A stretch of DNA of 64,000 nt from Halorubrum halodurans (GTDB lineage: Archaea; Halobacteriota; Halobacteria; Halobacteriales; Haloferacaceae), in assembly GCF_002252985.1 (NCBI RefSeq), contig NZ_NHPJ01000094.1:19832-83831 (forward strand), read 5' to 3'. The notes under the pieces were generated by a model that saw only the letters and a list, made by a program, of their open reading frames with translations, did no database searches and had not been told where the DNA came from. A program made the position numbers and the translations under genes. How positions within the stretch are numbered: the first letter of the stretch is position 1; each line of letters starts with the position of its first letter. This document shows positions 43,945 to 54,999 of the stretch, piece by piece.

Positions 43945-44421
43945 TCAGCCGGTCTCGACCGCCTCCTCGAGCACCGTCTCGTCGCCGTGTCGGACCTCGA
44001 CCCGGTCGGGGACCGGAGCCTCCCTGAACGCGACCGCGACCTCGTAGGGGTGCGTCTCGCCGACGTCCGGGCACGCGTCGCCCTCCCAGTCGAGGTCGTC
44101 CTCCGTCGTCAGCCGGATCAGGAGACGGGAGCGGGTCAGGTCCGCCCCGACGAGGTCGATCCGGTAGCACTCGCGCGCGCCGTCGAGCAACTGCCCCCTG
44201 ACGGTGAGACGCGGCGGGTCGGCGTCGAGCGCGCGGAGCAGGACGGCTGCGTCCCGGTAGGCGGGTTCGCCCGGGTCGAACTCGCCCGTGTGCTCGCGGC
44301 GGACCGTCACCTCGGCCCCGTCGACGGTCTCGGGAACTTCGCCCCACGGGAACGTCGGACAGCCGGCGAGCGGCACGGTCGTACTCGCTGCCGCGACCGC
44401 GAGGAGGGCTCTGCGTCGCAT
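43945..44421 (-). CDS. Putative exported lipoprotein, unknown function
   Basis: The 158-residue protein starts with MRRR, a hydrophobic stretch and lipobox LAGC with C21, so it is probably lipid-anchored outside the cell. RRRALLAVAA could also be read as a Tat signal. The mature part is beta-rich and acidic (VTVRREHTGEFDPGEPAYRDAAVLLRAL, RLTVRGQLLDGARECYRIDLVGADL), with two Cys (ECYR and DACPD) that might pair. I do not recognise the family. It lies 47 nt downstream of the transducer gene, on the same strand, so it may be co-transcribed with that receptor; a binding-protein partner role is only a guess. Confidence 0.68.
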   Translation of the reverse strand: MRRRALLAVAAASTTVPLAGCPTFPWGEVPETVDGAEVTVRREHTGEFDPGEPAYRDAAVLLRALDADPPRLTVRGQLLDGARECYRIDLVGADLTRSRLLIRLTTEDDLDWEGDACPDVGETHPYEVAVAFREAPVPDRVEVRHGDETVLEEAVETG

Positions 44422-44468
44422 GCGCGGAAGGTGGACGGGACCCGAGAAGAGTCTCGTGCGGCGTCGGG

Positions 44469-46913
44469 TCAGTCGTCCTCGGATCCGACCGCGTCGTCGT
44501 CCTCGTCCCGGACCGCCTCGCCCGGTCGGAGGGCGTCGCCGCCGTCGGTCTCGACGGCGGACGTCGAGGGCGTCCCGGCGGCCGGCGTCGTCGAGGGGTC
44601 GTCGACGGCGGCGTCGGCGGCGTGAGCCCCGAACTCGAAGCCGTCCGCCCGCCTCTCGCGCGTCTCGAACTCCCCGGCCAGCGTGCGGAGCTCGTCGGCG
44701 CGCGTCGAGAGCGACTCCGCGCTCGTCGAGATCTGCGCGAGCGCCGCGGTCTGTTCTTCGGCCGCCGCCGAGACGTTCTGTGCCTCGCTCGCGGTCTCGA
44801 CGCTCACCTCGGAGACCTCGTCGATCATCGAGACCGCCTCCTGGGTCGAGTCGGCCTGGTCGTCGGTGGCGTCGTTGATCGACTGGATCCCGGCGTTGAC
44901 GTCGGAGACGTCCTCCACGATCGTCTCCAGCGTGTCGACCGTCTCGTCGACCACGTCACGACCGCGCTCGACGTCCTCTTCCATCGCGAACATGTCGTCT
45001 GCGACCGAGTGGGTCGACGCCTCGACGCCCGCGATGAGCGACTCGACCTCCGTCGTCGCCTCCGCGGTCTCCTCGGCGAGGTCCTTCACCTCGCGGGCGA
45101 CGACGGCGAACCCCTCGCCGGCCTCGCCCGCGCGGGCCGCCTCGATCGAGGCGTTGAGCGCGAGGATGTTGGTCTGTTCCGCGATGTCGTCGATCAGTCC
45201 GACGACCTCGCCGATCCGTTCGACCTCGTCCCGGAGCGTCCGCATCTCCTCGACGGTGCGTCCCATCTCCGAGTCGATCCGGTCCATGTGGTCGATCGCC
45301 TCGTTCGCCCGCTCGCGACCGTCCTCGCCGGCGGTCGCCGCCGTCGCCGACCGCCGCGCCAGCTCGTCGGTCGAGGAGGCGATCTCCTCGACGGTCGCCG
45401 AGAGGTCGTTGAGCTCTGCGGCCGCGGTCGAGAGGTGCTCCTCCTGGCGCTCGGTACCGACGGATATCTCCTCGACGCTCTCGGCGACGTCGACGCTCGT
45501 CGACTCCACCTCCTCGGTGGAGGCCGTCACCTCGGCGCTCCCCTCGTCGACGGTCTCCGCGGCGTCCTGGATCGAGACGACGAGCGCCTCCACCCGATCG
45601 AGCATCTCGTTCGTCGACTCGGCGATCGCCGTCATCGCCGCGCTCTCGCTTTCGGGATCGAGCCGTCGGGTGAGGTCGCCCTCGGCGACCGCGTCGATCG
45701 TCTCGCCGTACTCGTCCGCCTTCGTCTCGAGATGCGTCGAGAGCGCCTCCGCCTCCTCGCGCGCGGCCGCGGCGTCCTCGGCGGCGTCCTCGGCGGCCGC
45801 GATCTGTTCGCGCAGCGTCCGGCGAATGCGGTCGATGATCGCGGAGAGCTGTCCGAACTCGTCGGTGCGTGAGCGGTCGACGTCGACGTCGAGCTCGCCC
45901 GACTCGATCGCCTCGGCGTACCCCCGGAGCTCGTCGACGGACCCGTTCACGTCCCGCGAGATCAGTAGCCCGACGGCGAAGAGTCCCAGGACGGCGATGC
46001 CGATCAGCAGCAGGACGCTCCGCGTGACGTCGCCGACGGTGCCGTACACCGCCTCCTCGGGCGCGGCGACGACGACCGCCCACGGCTTGCCCTCGACGGG
46101 CACGGTGGCCGCGACGAGCCGGTCGGCGTCGACGACCTCCTGTTGAGCGTCGGAGACCTCGTCGACCCGCGGCTCGGTCACGTCCGAGCGCAGGTGTGAA
46201 AGCTCCTCGATGAGGAAGTACTCGTTCAGGATCGCCTCGTCGTCGCCGGCGAGCGCGACCCGGCCGGTCCGCGTCGAGACGATCTCCATGCTCGACCCGT
46301 CGATCGGCGGCGTCAGCAGCTCGCCGCGCTCGGAGAGGTCCGCCGTGACCACGATCGCCTTGTCCGTGTCGGTCGTGACCGGACTGACGAAGCCGATCCG
46401 CTTCTCGCCCTCGACGGCGTACGGCTCGAACGAGCGGGCGACCTGGTGGCTTCCGAAGGCGCCGGTGCCGACCGCCCACGGCCGGTCGGAGATGGTGTGG
46501 ATGGTTCCCTCCTTCATCGGCGAGGTGCTCACCAGGATCTCGTCGGTCGTGAGGTCGTAGTAGTGGACGTCGACGACGTACTCGGGGAGGGCCCGCTCGT
46601 TGCCGAGGAGCTCCTGTCGGATGGTGTGTTCGTTCGACGTCCGGATCCGGCGCGTGTCGGAGATCCGCGCCGCGTGACCCTCGCCCTCCGCGATGAAGCC
46701 CTCGATCCCCTGTGCCTCGCGTTCCGCGGAGGAGAGCAGCGTGTTCCGGGCGTCGGATTCGACGCTGGCTTGTACCTGATCGAACGTCAGCGCGCCCGCG
46801 CCGAGCAACACCGCGGAGACGATCAGTATCACGCCCGCGATCTTGAAGAAGTACCGACCGCGAAGGCGGTCGTAGAGGCGGCGAGTGACACCCGATCCCT
46901 CGTCTGTTGACAT
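44469..46913 (-). CDS. Methyl-accepting transducer with dCache sensor
   Basis: The 814-residue protein has TM1 (about 22-43), a large extracellular double-Cache-like sensor (about 44-298), TM2 (299-319), HAMP (320-375) and a coiled signalling domain. The hairpin-tip motif [30 protein letters not shown] is intact. The C-terminal tail is acidic. It controls CheA kinase and so flagellar (archaellar) swimming in response to a small-molecule ligand, unknown here; Cache domains often bind amino acids. Glu/Gln pairs for methylation lie in the coiled coil. ATG complement 46911-46913 is chosen; an upstream ATG would add about 9 residues. Confidence 0.93.
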   Translation of the reverse strand: MSTDEGSGVTRRLYDRLRGRYFFKIAGVILIVSAVLLGAGALTFDQVQASVESDARNTLLSSAEREAQGIEGFIAEGEGHAARISDTRRIRTSNEHTIRQELLGNERALPEYVVDVHYYDLTTDEILVSTSPMKEGTIHTISDRPWAVGTGAFGSHQVARSFEPYAVEGEKRIGFVSPVTTDTDKAIVVTADLSERGELLTPPIDGSSMEIVSTRTGRVALAGDDEAILNEYFLIEELSHLRSDVTEPRVDEVSDAQQEVVDADRLVAATVPVEGKPWAVVVAAPEEAVYGTVGDVTRSVLLLIGIAVLGLFAVGLLISRDVNGSVDELRGYAEAIESGELDVDVDRSRTDEFGQLSAIIDRIRRTLREQIAAAEDAAEDAAAAREEAEALSTHLETKADEYGETIDAVAEGDLTRRLDPESESAAMTAIAESTNEMLDRVEALVVSIQDAAETVDEGSAEVTASTEEVESTSVDVAESVEEISVGTERQEEHLSTAAAELNDLSATVEEIASSTDELARRSATAATAGEDGRERANEAIDHMDRIDSEMGRTVEEMRTLRDEVERIGEVVGLIDDIAEQTNILALNASIEAARAGEAGEGFAVVAREVKDLAEETAEATTEVESLIAGVEASTHSVADDMFAMEEDVERGRDVVDETVDTLETIVEDVSDVNAGIQSINDATDDQADSTQEAVSMIDEVSEVSVETASEAQNVSAAAEEQTAALAQISTSAESLSTRADELRTLAGEFETRERRADGFEFGAHAADAAVDDPSTTPAAGTPSTSAVETDGGDALRPGEAVRDEDDDAVGSEDD

Positions 46914-47107
46914 TGTACCGCGGTTCTCATAGGGGAACATAAACGCATGCGACCAGTTATCAAAGACGATATTCGAGGAGTCGATCCCGTCCGGGCCGCG
47001 GTCGATCCCGTCCGGCCCGGTCTCCACGAGGACGCGCGAGCGTCCGGGTCGGAACGAGGGGGCGCCGGCTCCGTAACCACTATCCGCACAGCCGGCGAAC
47101 CCGAGGT

Positions 47108-47425
47108 ATGGACTGGCCACACGACCCCGACGGCGAGAAGGGGAGCGAGGGCATGCGGCAGTACGGCCACGCGGTGCTCGCGAAGAAGGTCGACGAGGAG
47201 GAGGACTTCCCGCTCTCGGCGGCCGACTACGTCGAGGAGTACGGCGACCACCCGATCCGGATCGACTACGAGACCGTCGTCTCCGTCGAGGAGATCTTCG
47301 AGGGGGTCGAAACGGAGGAGTTCGCGGACTTCGTCGAGTTCCACCGGGAGCTTGGCCGGGCGATGCGCGAGAACGGCTACTGGTTCTACGAGGGCGCGGA
47401 CCGGTTCGTCGGCGGCTCGGCGTAG
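47108..47425 (+). CDS. Small conserved haloarchaeal protein (DUF5785-like)
   Basis: The 105-residue protein is acidic and soluble: [36 protein letters not shown], then [50 protein letters not shown]. The N-terminus resembles the haloarchaeal family labelled DUF5785 (from memory). The pattern of helices and an [10 protein letters not shown] strand suggests a compact alpha/beta domain, perhaps DNA-binding. No function is known. It lies 88 nt upstream of dgcN on the same strand, but dgcN has its own TATA box. Confidence 0.7.
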   Translation: MDWPHDPDGEKGSEGMRQYGHAVLAKKVDEEEDFPLSAADYVEEYGDHPIRIDYETVVSVEEIFEGVETEEFADFVEFHRELGRAMRENGYWFYEGADRFVGGSA

Positions 47426-47482
47426 CCGCGCGATCCGTCGGCGGGGCGGCGTCGCCGACGACCCCGATCCGGCTCCGTCCCA

Positions 47483-47487
47483 TTTAA
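47483..47487 (+). promoter_or_regulatory. dgcN TATA box
   Basis: TTTAA 26-30 nt before ATG 47513 suits a leaderless dgcN-dgcA transcript. Confidence 0.5.
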
Positions 47488-47512
47488 GCCACCCCGCGGT
47501 GACCGACCGGAC

Positions 47513-48568
47513 ATGAGCAGCGAACGCATAGCCGTTCTCGCACACGAGAAGTTTCCGGACGAAGCGAAGACCGCCCTCGGCGTCATGCGCTACGGCGACC
47601 AGGCGATCGAGGCGATCCTCGACCGCGACCGCGCCGGCGACCGCGTCGCCGACCACGACTCCACCCTGCCCGACGCGCCGATCGTCGAGTCCTTCGAGGA
47701 CGCGCTCGCCGCGTCCGAAGGCGGGATCGACGCCCTCTACATCGGCATCGCGCCGATCGGCGGCGGGTTCGACGAGACCTGGCGCGACGACGTGCGCGCC
47801 GCGATCGCGGCGGGCTGTGACGTGGTGAGCGGGCTCCACTACTTCCTCAACGAGGACGAGGAGTTCGCGGAGCTCGCGGCCGACCACGGCGTCGAGCTGC
47901 GCGACGTCCGCGACCCGCCGGAGGACCTGGGCGTCGCGACCGGTCGCTCCGCCGACGTCGACGCCGACGTGGTGCTCACGGTCGGGACGGACTGCTCCGT
48001 GGGCAAGATGACGGCCTCCCTCGAGATCGTCGAGGCCGCCCGCGAGCGCGGTATCGACGCCGCGTTCGTTCCCACCGGCCAGACGGGGATCATGATCGCG
48101 GGCTGGGGGAACCCGATCGACCGCGTCATTTCCGACTTCACCGCCGGCGCGGTCGAGGACCTGATCCTCGAGATCGGCGACGACCACGACCTGCTCGTCG
48201 TCGAGGGGCAGGGGACGATCATCCACCCCGCCTACTCGGCGGTCACCTGCGGGATCCTCCATGGCTCGATGGCCGACGGGCTCGTGCTCTGTCACGCCGC
48301 CGGCCGCGAGGCGATCCACGGCTACGAGTCCTTCGAGCTCCCGCCGTTCGCCGACTACGTCGACCTCTACGAGGACCTCGCGGAGCCGGTCCACGAGACC
48401 GAGGTCGTCGCGGGCGCGGTCAACACGAAGGACGTGGCTGACGACGACGAGGCCGGGTCGATCGTCGACGCGTTCGGCGAGGAGGTCGGGGTTCCCGCGG
48501 CCGATCCCGTCCGGCACGGCGCCGACCGGATCGTCGACGGCATCGTCGACGGGGTGCTCGAGGAATGA
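47513..48568 (+). CDS. dgcN: DUF1611/DgcN-family D-glutamate N-acetyltransferase
   Basis: The 351-residue protein has an N-terminal Rossmann-like domain (about 1-140) and a P-loop-like C-terminal domain with TVGTDCSVGKMTASLEI, VPTGQTGIMIAGWG, and VVEGQGTIIHPAYSAVT. It matches the DUF1611 family, whose member DgcN acetylates D-glutamate as the first step of a catabolic route reported in marine Proteobacteria and halophilic archaea. The next gene, overlapping by 4 nt (ATGA, 48565-48568), encodes the DgcA-type epimerase that completes the pathway. This pairing makes the assignment much safer than either gene alone. Expression is probably leaderless from the TATA box at 47483. Confidence 0.82.
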   Translation: MSSERIAVLAHEKFPDEAKTALGVMRYGDQAIEAILDRDRAGDRVADHDSTLPDAPIVESFEDALAASEGGIDALYIGIAPIGGGFDETWRDDVRAAIAAGCDVVSGLHYFLNEDEEFAELAADHGVELRDVRDPPEDLGVATGRSADVDADVVLTVGTDCSVGKMTASLEIVEAARERGIDAAFVPTGQTGIMIAGWGNPIDRVISDFTAGAVEDLILEIGDDHDLLVVEGQGTIIHPAYSAVTCGILHGSMADGLVLCHAAGREAIHGYESFELPPFADYVDLYEDLAEPVHETEVVAGAVNTKDVADDDEAGSIVDAFGEEVGVPAADPVRHGADRIVDGIVDGVLEE

Positions 48569-49605
48569 GCCTCGAGACCGCCTTCGAACGGGTCGCGATG
48601 GAGCTCGAGGAGCCGTTCACGATCTCGCGGGGCACCCAGACCGAGGCCGAGAACCTGATCGTCCGCGTGACCGACGACGCGGGGACGACGGGCGTCGGCG
48701 GCGCGGCCCCCGCGCGACACTACGGCGAGACCGCGGACACGGTCGAGGCGGTGTTGCCCGGCCTCCTCTCGGTCGTCGAGGAGATCGGCGACCCGCACGC
48801 GCTCACGACGATCGAGTCGCGGATGCGGGAGGTCGTTCAGGACAACCCGGCCGCCCGCTGTGCGGTCTCGATCGCGCTCCACGACCTGGCCGCGAAGCGG
48901 CTCGGCGTCCCCCTCTACCGGCTGTGGGGCCTCGACGCGACGGCGACGCCGGACACCTCCTTCACCGTCGGGATCGACACCACGGAGCGGATCCGCGAGA
49001 AGGCCGCGGACGCCGCCGACGCCGGCTACCCGATCCTGAAGGTGAAACTCGGCGGGGACCGCGACCGCGAGATCGTCGAGACGGTTCGGGCGGCCGCGCC
49101 CGACGCGACGATCCGCGTCGACGCCAACGAGGCGTGGACGCCCCGCGAGACGGTCGAGAAGAGCGAGTGGCTCGCGGAGCTGGGCGTGGAGTTCATCGAG
49201 CAGCCGGTGCCCGCCGAGGACCCGGAGGGCCTGAAGTTCGCCTACGAGCGTTCCGCGCTGCCGATCGCCGCCGACGAGTCCTGCGTGGTCGCCGCCGACG
49301 TCCCGCGGATCGCCGACCGGTGTGACATCGCGAACCTGAAGCTGATGAAGACGGGCGGACTCCTGGAGGCGCGGCGGGCGATCGCGACCGCGCGCTCGCA
49401 CGGCCTCGAGGTGATGCTCGGCTGTATGGTCGAGTCCAACGCCTCGATCGCGGCCGCGACCCACCTCGCGCCGCTCCTGGACTACGCCGACCTCGACGGC
49501 TCGCTGCTGCTCGCCGAGGACCCCTTCGACGGTCCCGACCTCGCCGGCGGCGCGATCCCGCTCGACGACGTCGACCGTGCCGGAACCGGCGCGGTCGAGC
49601 GGTAA
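48565..49605 (+). CDS. dgcA: DgcA-type enolase-superfamily epimerase
   Basis: The 346-residue protein belongs to the dipeptide-epimerase/muconate-lactonising branch of the enolase superfamily. Catalytic bases are the KxK motif at 159-161 and K262, and metal ligands D186 (RVDANEAW), E212 (FIEQPVP) and D237 (AADES). Most relatives are called L-Ala-D/L-Glu epimerase. Translational coupling to dgcN favours N-acetyl-D-glutamate racemase (DgcA) instead, which converts the acetylated D form to N-acetyl-L-glutamate. A perfect 9-bp palindromic hairpin follows at 49622-49650. Confidence 0.82.
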   Translation: MSLETAFERVAMELEEPFTISRGTQTEAENLIVRVTDDAGTTGVGGAAPARHYGETADTVEAVLPGLLSVVEEIGDPHALTTIESRMREVVQDNPAARCAVSIALHDLAAKRLGVPLYRLWGLDATATPDTSFTVGIDTTERIREKAADAADAGYPILKVKLGGDRDREIVETVRAAAPDATIRVDANEAWTPRETVEKSEWLAELGVEFIEQPVPAEDPEGLKFAYERSALPIAADESCVVAADVPRIADRCDIANLKLMKTGGLLEARRAIATARSHGLEVMLGCMVESNASIAAATHLAPLLDYADLDGSLLLAEDPFDGPDLAGGAIPLDDVDRAGTGAVER

Positions 49606-49621
49606 CCGGGAGGACCTCCTT

Positions 49622-49650
49622 CGCCGGCCGCCGTCAACGAACGGCCGGCG
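49622..49650. terminator. Palindromic hairpin between convergent genes
   Basis: CGCCGGCCG (49622-49630) pairs with CGGCCGGCG (49642-49650) as a perfect 9-bp stem with an 11-nt loop, between the stops of dgcA and the convergent thiolase gene. It could act in both directions. There is no long U tract, so function is inferred. Confidence 0.45.
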
Positions 49651-49669
49651 CCCGTTCGCGCCCGGCCGA

Positions 49670-50812
49670 CTACCGCAGGAACTCGATCGCGGCCCCCTGG
49701 CCGAACCCGACACACAGCGTCGCGAGCCCGCGCTCCGCGTCGCGTTTCTCCATCTCGTGGAGCAGGGTGACGGGAAGGCGCGCGCCGGAGGCCCCGAGCG
49801 GGTGACCGATCGCGATCGCGCCGCCGTTGACGTTGTAGATCTCCTCGTCGATCCCGAGCTCCCGGCGGGCGTACTCACACTGGGAGGCGAACGCCTCGTT
49901 GAGCTCGACGAGGTCGTAGTCGTCGACCGTCGTCCCTGCCCGCTCGAGCAGGTTCCGGGTCGCGGGGACCGGCCCGATCCCCATCACGGTGGGGTCGACG
50001 CCGGCGACCGCGTTGGTTCCGACCTCCGCGAGCACGTCCAGCCCGTGGTCCTCGGCGAACGCGCGGCTCGTCACGAGGGTCAGCGCCGCGCCGTCGGAGA
50101 TCTGCGAGGCGTTCCCGGCGGTGACCGTCCCGTCGCCCGTGAACGCCGGCGGCAGCTCCGCGAGCTTCTCGGGGGTCGTGTCGGGGCGGATCCCCTCGTC
50201 CTCCTCGATCAGTCCGTCCTCCGTTTCCACGGGAACGATCTCGTCGTCGAAGCGCCCCGACTCGGTCGCCTCGGCGGCGCGCCGGTGGCTCCGGGCGGCG
50301 TACGCGTCCTGTGCCTCCCGGCTCACGTCGTACTCCTCCGCGACCTTCTCCGCCGTCATCCCCATCTGGAGCTGGAAGACGTTGTACCGCTCCGACAGCT
50401 CCGGGTGGAGGTGCTGGTAGGAGTCGCCGTCCATCGGGACGCGGCTCATGTTCTCGACGCCGCCGGCGACGACACAGTCACGGTTGCCCGCGGCGACCGC
50501 GTCGGCCGCGGAGATGACGGCCTGCATCGAGGAGGCGCACCACCGGTTGATCGAGGTCGCGGGCACCGACTCGCCGAGTTCGGAGAGGAGCGCGATGACG
50601 CGCGCGACGTTGTTGTCCTGTTCGGTCCGCTGCTGGGCGACCCCCCACATGAGGTCGTCGACGTGGTCGCTCGAGAGACCCGTCTCCGCGAGGAGGTGGT
50701 CGACGAGCCGGATCGAGAGGTCCTCGCTGCGGACGTCGGCGAAGACGCCCCCGTCTCTCCCCTGTGGCGTTCGGTACGCGGCCGCGATCACCGGCGTCGT
50801 GTCGTCGGTCAT
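49670..50812 (-). CDS. Acetyl-CoA C-acyltransferase (thiolase)
   Basis: The 380-residue enzyme has the three thiolase sites: acyl-accepting Cys C92 (NRWCASSMQAV), GHPLGASGARL with the catalytic His, and LATLCVGFGQG with the second Cys near the C-terminus. NEAFASQ is also present. It cleaves 3-ketoacyl-CoA or condenses two acetyl-CoA. Length is normal, and the exact chain-length preference is unknown. No other beta-oxidation gene is adjacent. It starts at the ATG complement 50810-50812. Confidence 0.93.
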   Translation of the reverse strand: MTDDTTPVIAAAYRTPQGRDGGVFADVRSEDLSIRLVDHLLAETGLSSDHVDDLMWGVAQQRTEQDNNVARVIALLSELGESVPATSINRWCASSMQAVISAADAVAAGNRDCVVAGGVENMSRVPMDGDSYQHLHPELSERYNVFQLQMGMTAEKVAEEYDVSREAQDAYAARSHRRAAEATESGRFDDEIVPVETEDGLIEEDEGIRPDTTPEKLAELPPAFTGDGTVTAGNASQISDGAALTLVTSRAFAEDHGLDVLAEVGTNAVAGVDPTVMGIGPVPATRNLLERAGTTVDDYDLVELNEAFASQCEYARRELGIDEEIYNVNGGAIAIGHPLGASGARLPVTLLHEMEKRDAERGLATLCVGFGQGAAIEFLR

Positions 50813-50875
50813 GCCCGAACGGAGAGTCGTGACGGGCTTAAAACGGCGTGGAACCCGAAGGAATCCGCCCGGAGT

Positions 50876-52459
<1,584 letters not shown>

Positions 52460-52618
52460 ACCCCACACTCCCCGCCGGGAGGTAATTAGCCTTCGTTCCG
52501 GGGCGTCGGCGTCGGGACGGCCCGGAGACGGGACGTCGGGCCGGAGCGGCTCCGTCCGTCGGGATCGACCGAGTGCGGGAAGCCAACCTTTTGTCGGTCC
52601 GACGCTAACCATACGTTA

Positions 52619-53275
52619 ATGGACTCCGCGGTACTGCTCGATCTCCTCGGCAACGAGAACCGGCGACGCATCCTCCGGCTGCTCGCCGAGAAACCCTGTT
52701 ACGTCACGGAGATCTCGGAGTACCTCGGCGTGAGCCCCAAGGCGGTCATCGACCACCTCCGCAAGCTCGAGGAGGCCGGGCTGATCGAGTCGACAACGGA
52801 CGACCAGCGGCGGAAGTACTTCCGGATCACGCGGAGCCTGCGGCTCGAGGTGAGCGTCTCGCCGTACGGCTTCGGCGCGAAGAGCGCCTACCCCGCCAGC
52901 AACAGCCTCGACATGTCCGGACGGTGTCCACACCTCTCGATCGAGGCCCCCGACGGGGACGGCGGCGACGAGATCGCCGACCTCGCGGCCGAGTACGGTC
53001 GGCTCCGCGAGCTCGACCGGGAGCTGTCGGTGGCCAAGCGATGGGTCCATGGGCGCGTCGAGGACGCGCTCGCTGAGATCGACGAGCGGCTCGGTACGGA
53101 GGCGGATAGCCGGTTCTACGCCGCGGTCCTCGCCGCGCTGTCCGAGACGGACGGCTCCGTCGAGGCGGTCGTCGACGAGGTCGGCGCGCCCGAGGACGCC
53201 GTCGTCGACGCCCTCTGGCGGCTCGCGGACGTCGGGGTCGTCACCCGCGACGAGGAGCGGTTCCGGATCCGATGA
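52619..53275 (+). CDS. ArsR-like winged-helix regulator
   Basis: The 218-residue protein starts with an ArsR/HTH_20-type winged helix (residues 1-75: LLDLLGNENRRRILRLLAEKPCYVTEISEYLGVSPKAVIDHLRKLEEAGLIES). A beta wing region SLRLEVSVSPYGFGAKSAY and a long helical part (about 115-165) follow. A second small HTH-like unit lies at the end (about 165-218, GSVEAVVDEVGAPEDAVVDALWRLADVGVV). Such proteins are widespread haloarchaeal regulators; the ligand is unknown. It precedes a DMT exporter by 55 bp on the same strand, so control of that exporter is a reasonable guess. Confidence 0.82.
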   Translation: MDSAVLLDLLGNENRRRILRLLAEKPCYVTEISEYLGVSPKAVIDHLRKLEEAGLIESTTDDQRRKYFRITRSLRLEVSVSPYGFGAKSAYPASNSLDMSGRCPHLSIEAPDGDGGDEIADLAAEYGRLRELDRELSVAKRWVHGRVEDALAEIDERLGTEADSRFYAAVLAALSETDGSVEAVVDEVGAPEDAVVDALWRLADVGVVTRDEERFRIR

Positions 53276-53330
53276 CGGCGGCGGCGGCCGCTTTCGGAAG
53301 CTTTTGACTGCCGGCCGACGCAGTGGCGAC

Positions 53331-54251
53331 GTGAGCCGCTACCGAAACCTCTCGTTGTTCCTGCTCCTCGCCGCGGTGTGGGGGTCGGCGTTCATGGCGA
53401 TCAACGCCGGGTTGGCGTACTTCCCGCCGGTGTTGTTCGCCGCGATCCGGTACGACGTCGCGGGCGTCGTCATGCTCGCGTACGCGGCCTACGTCGTCGA
53501 CGACCCCGTCCCGCGCGGCCGCGGCGAGTGGACGCTCGTCGGCGTCGGCGCGGTGTTGCTCATCGCCGCCTACCACGCCTTCCTGTTCATCGGACAGACC
53601 GATCCCGAGGTGACGAGCGCGGTCGCGTCGGTCACGGTCGGCCTCTCGCCGGTGTTGACGACGGTGTTCGCGCGGGCGTTTCTCCCCTCCGAACGACTGA
53701 CGGTCCTCGGCGTCGCCGGCCTGCTCGTCGGACTCGCCGGCGCGGGGGTGCTGGCCGCGCCCGACCCCGCGAACCTCGCGGCCGGCGGCACCGTCGCGAA
53801 GTTCCTCGTGTTCCTGGCGGCCGCGTCGTTCGCGCTCGGGTCCGTGCTCACGCGCGCGCTCGACGTCGGCATGGAGATAGAGACCATGGAGGCGTGGTCG
53901 ATGCTGTTCGGCGCGGCGATCATGCACGTCGTCGCGGTCGGCCTCGGCGAGTCGATGGCCGCGATCGTCTGGACGACCGACGCGCTCCTCGCGCTCGGCT
54001 ACCTCGCGGTGTTCGCGAGCGGCTTCGGCTACCTCGTCTACTTCCGCCTCCTCGACCGGCTCGGGCCGATCGAGATCAACCTCGTCTCCTACGTCGCGCC
54101 CGTCTTCGCGGCGCTCTCCGGCTGGCTCGTGTTGGACGAGGGGCTCACCCCGAACACGATCGCCGGGTTCCTGCTCATCTGTTGTGGCTTCCTGCTCGTC
54201 AAGCGGGCGGCGATCCGCGACGAGCTCCGGCGGCGGGGCGTGGTGTCGTGA
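53331..54251 (+). CDS. EamA/DMT superfamily exporter (paralogue of the one at 1098)
   Basis: The 306-residue protein has about ten membrane helices in two EamA repeats, with [36 protein letters not shown] at the start and [28 protein letters not shown] near the end. It starts with GTG at 53331, matching the [12 protein letters not shown] start of its paralogue at 1098-2015. Substrate is unknown. It follows the ArsR-like regulator gene directly. The high GC and codon use match the core genome, unlike the region around the paralogue. Confidence 0.87.
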   Translation: MSRYRNLSLFLLLAAVWGSAFMAINAGLAYFPPVLFAAIRYDVAGVVMLAYAAYVVDDPVPRGRGEWTLVGVGAVLLIAAYHAFLFIGQTDPEVTSAVASVTVGLSPVLTTVFARAFLPSERLTVLGVAGLLVGLAGAGVLAAPDPANLAAGGTVAKFLVFLAAASFALGSVLTRALDVGMEIETMEAWSMLFGAAIMHVVAVGLGESMAAIVWTTDALLALGYLAVFASGFGYLVYFRLLDRLGPIEINLVSYVAPVFAALSGWLVLDEGLTPNTIAGFLLICCGFLLVKRAAIRDELRRRGVVS

Positions 54252-54339
54252 TCCCGCCGTTCCGATCGCGGGAACCGGTTCGCCGGCACGGACCGCCCGG
54301 ACCCAGCAGGCCTTTGTCGCGTCCACACGAGTCGCCGGT

Positions 54340-54999
54340 ATGAACCGCGAGGAACTCGCCGCCCGGATCGACCACACCGTGCTCGGCCCGACGACGACGC
54401 CCGCGGACGTCGAACGCGTCCTCACGGAGGCCGACAGGCACGGAATGAACGTCTGTATCCCGCCGTGTTACCTCGGCGAGGCGGCCGATCACGACGCGGA
54501 CCCCAACGCGATCGCGACCGTCGTCGGGTTTCCACACGGGCAGTCGTCGATGGAGACCAAACGCGACGAGGCGGTGGCCGCCTGGGAGGACGGGGCCGAC
54601 GAGATCGACCTCGTGATCAACGTCGGGCGGCTGACGGCCGGCGAGGACGCCGCGGTGGCGACCGAGATAGCCGAGGTCGTCGCCGCCGTCCCGATCCCGG
54701 TGAAGGTCATCATCGAGACCGCGCTCCTGACCGACGCCGAGAAGCGCCGCGCCTGCGAGGCGGCGGTCGACGCCGACGCCGACATGGTGAAGACGTCGAC
54801 CGGCTTCGCCGACGGCGGCGCGACGGTTCCCGACGTGGAGCTGATGAGCGAGTACCTTCCGGTGAAAGCCTCCGGCGGCGTCGGCACCTACGAGCAGGCG
54901 ATGGCCATGGTCGAGGCCGGCGCGGCGCGGATCGGCGCCTCCTCGGGGGTCGCGATCCTCGACGGCGCGCCGGAGGCCGCTGGAGAGCGGAAGGGTTAG
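54340..54999 (+). CDS. deoC: Deoxyribose-phosphate aldolase
   Basis: The 219-residue class I aldolase cleaves 2-deoxyribose 5-phosphate to glyceraldehyde 3-phosphate and acetaldehyde. The Schiff-base lysine is K151 (DMVKTSTGF) and the proton-relay lysine is K176 (LPVKASGGV). D90 ([10 protein letters not shown]) completes the active site. Length is normal. ATG 54340 gives the expected opening [15 protein letters not shown]. Its TAG stop (54997-54999) overlaps the TAA stop of the convergent permease gene, so no space remains between the two. Confidence 0.96.
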   Translation: MNREELAARIDHTVLGPTTTPADVERVLTEADRHGMNVCIPPCYLGEAADHDADPNAIATVVGFPHGQSSMETKRDEAVAAWEDGADEIDLVINVGRLTAGEDAAVATEIAEVVAAVPIPVKVIIETALLTDAEKRRACEAAVDADADMVKTSTGFADGGATVPDVELMSEYLPVKASGGVGTYEQAMAMVEAGAARIGASSGVAILDGAPEAAGERKG

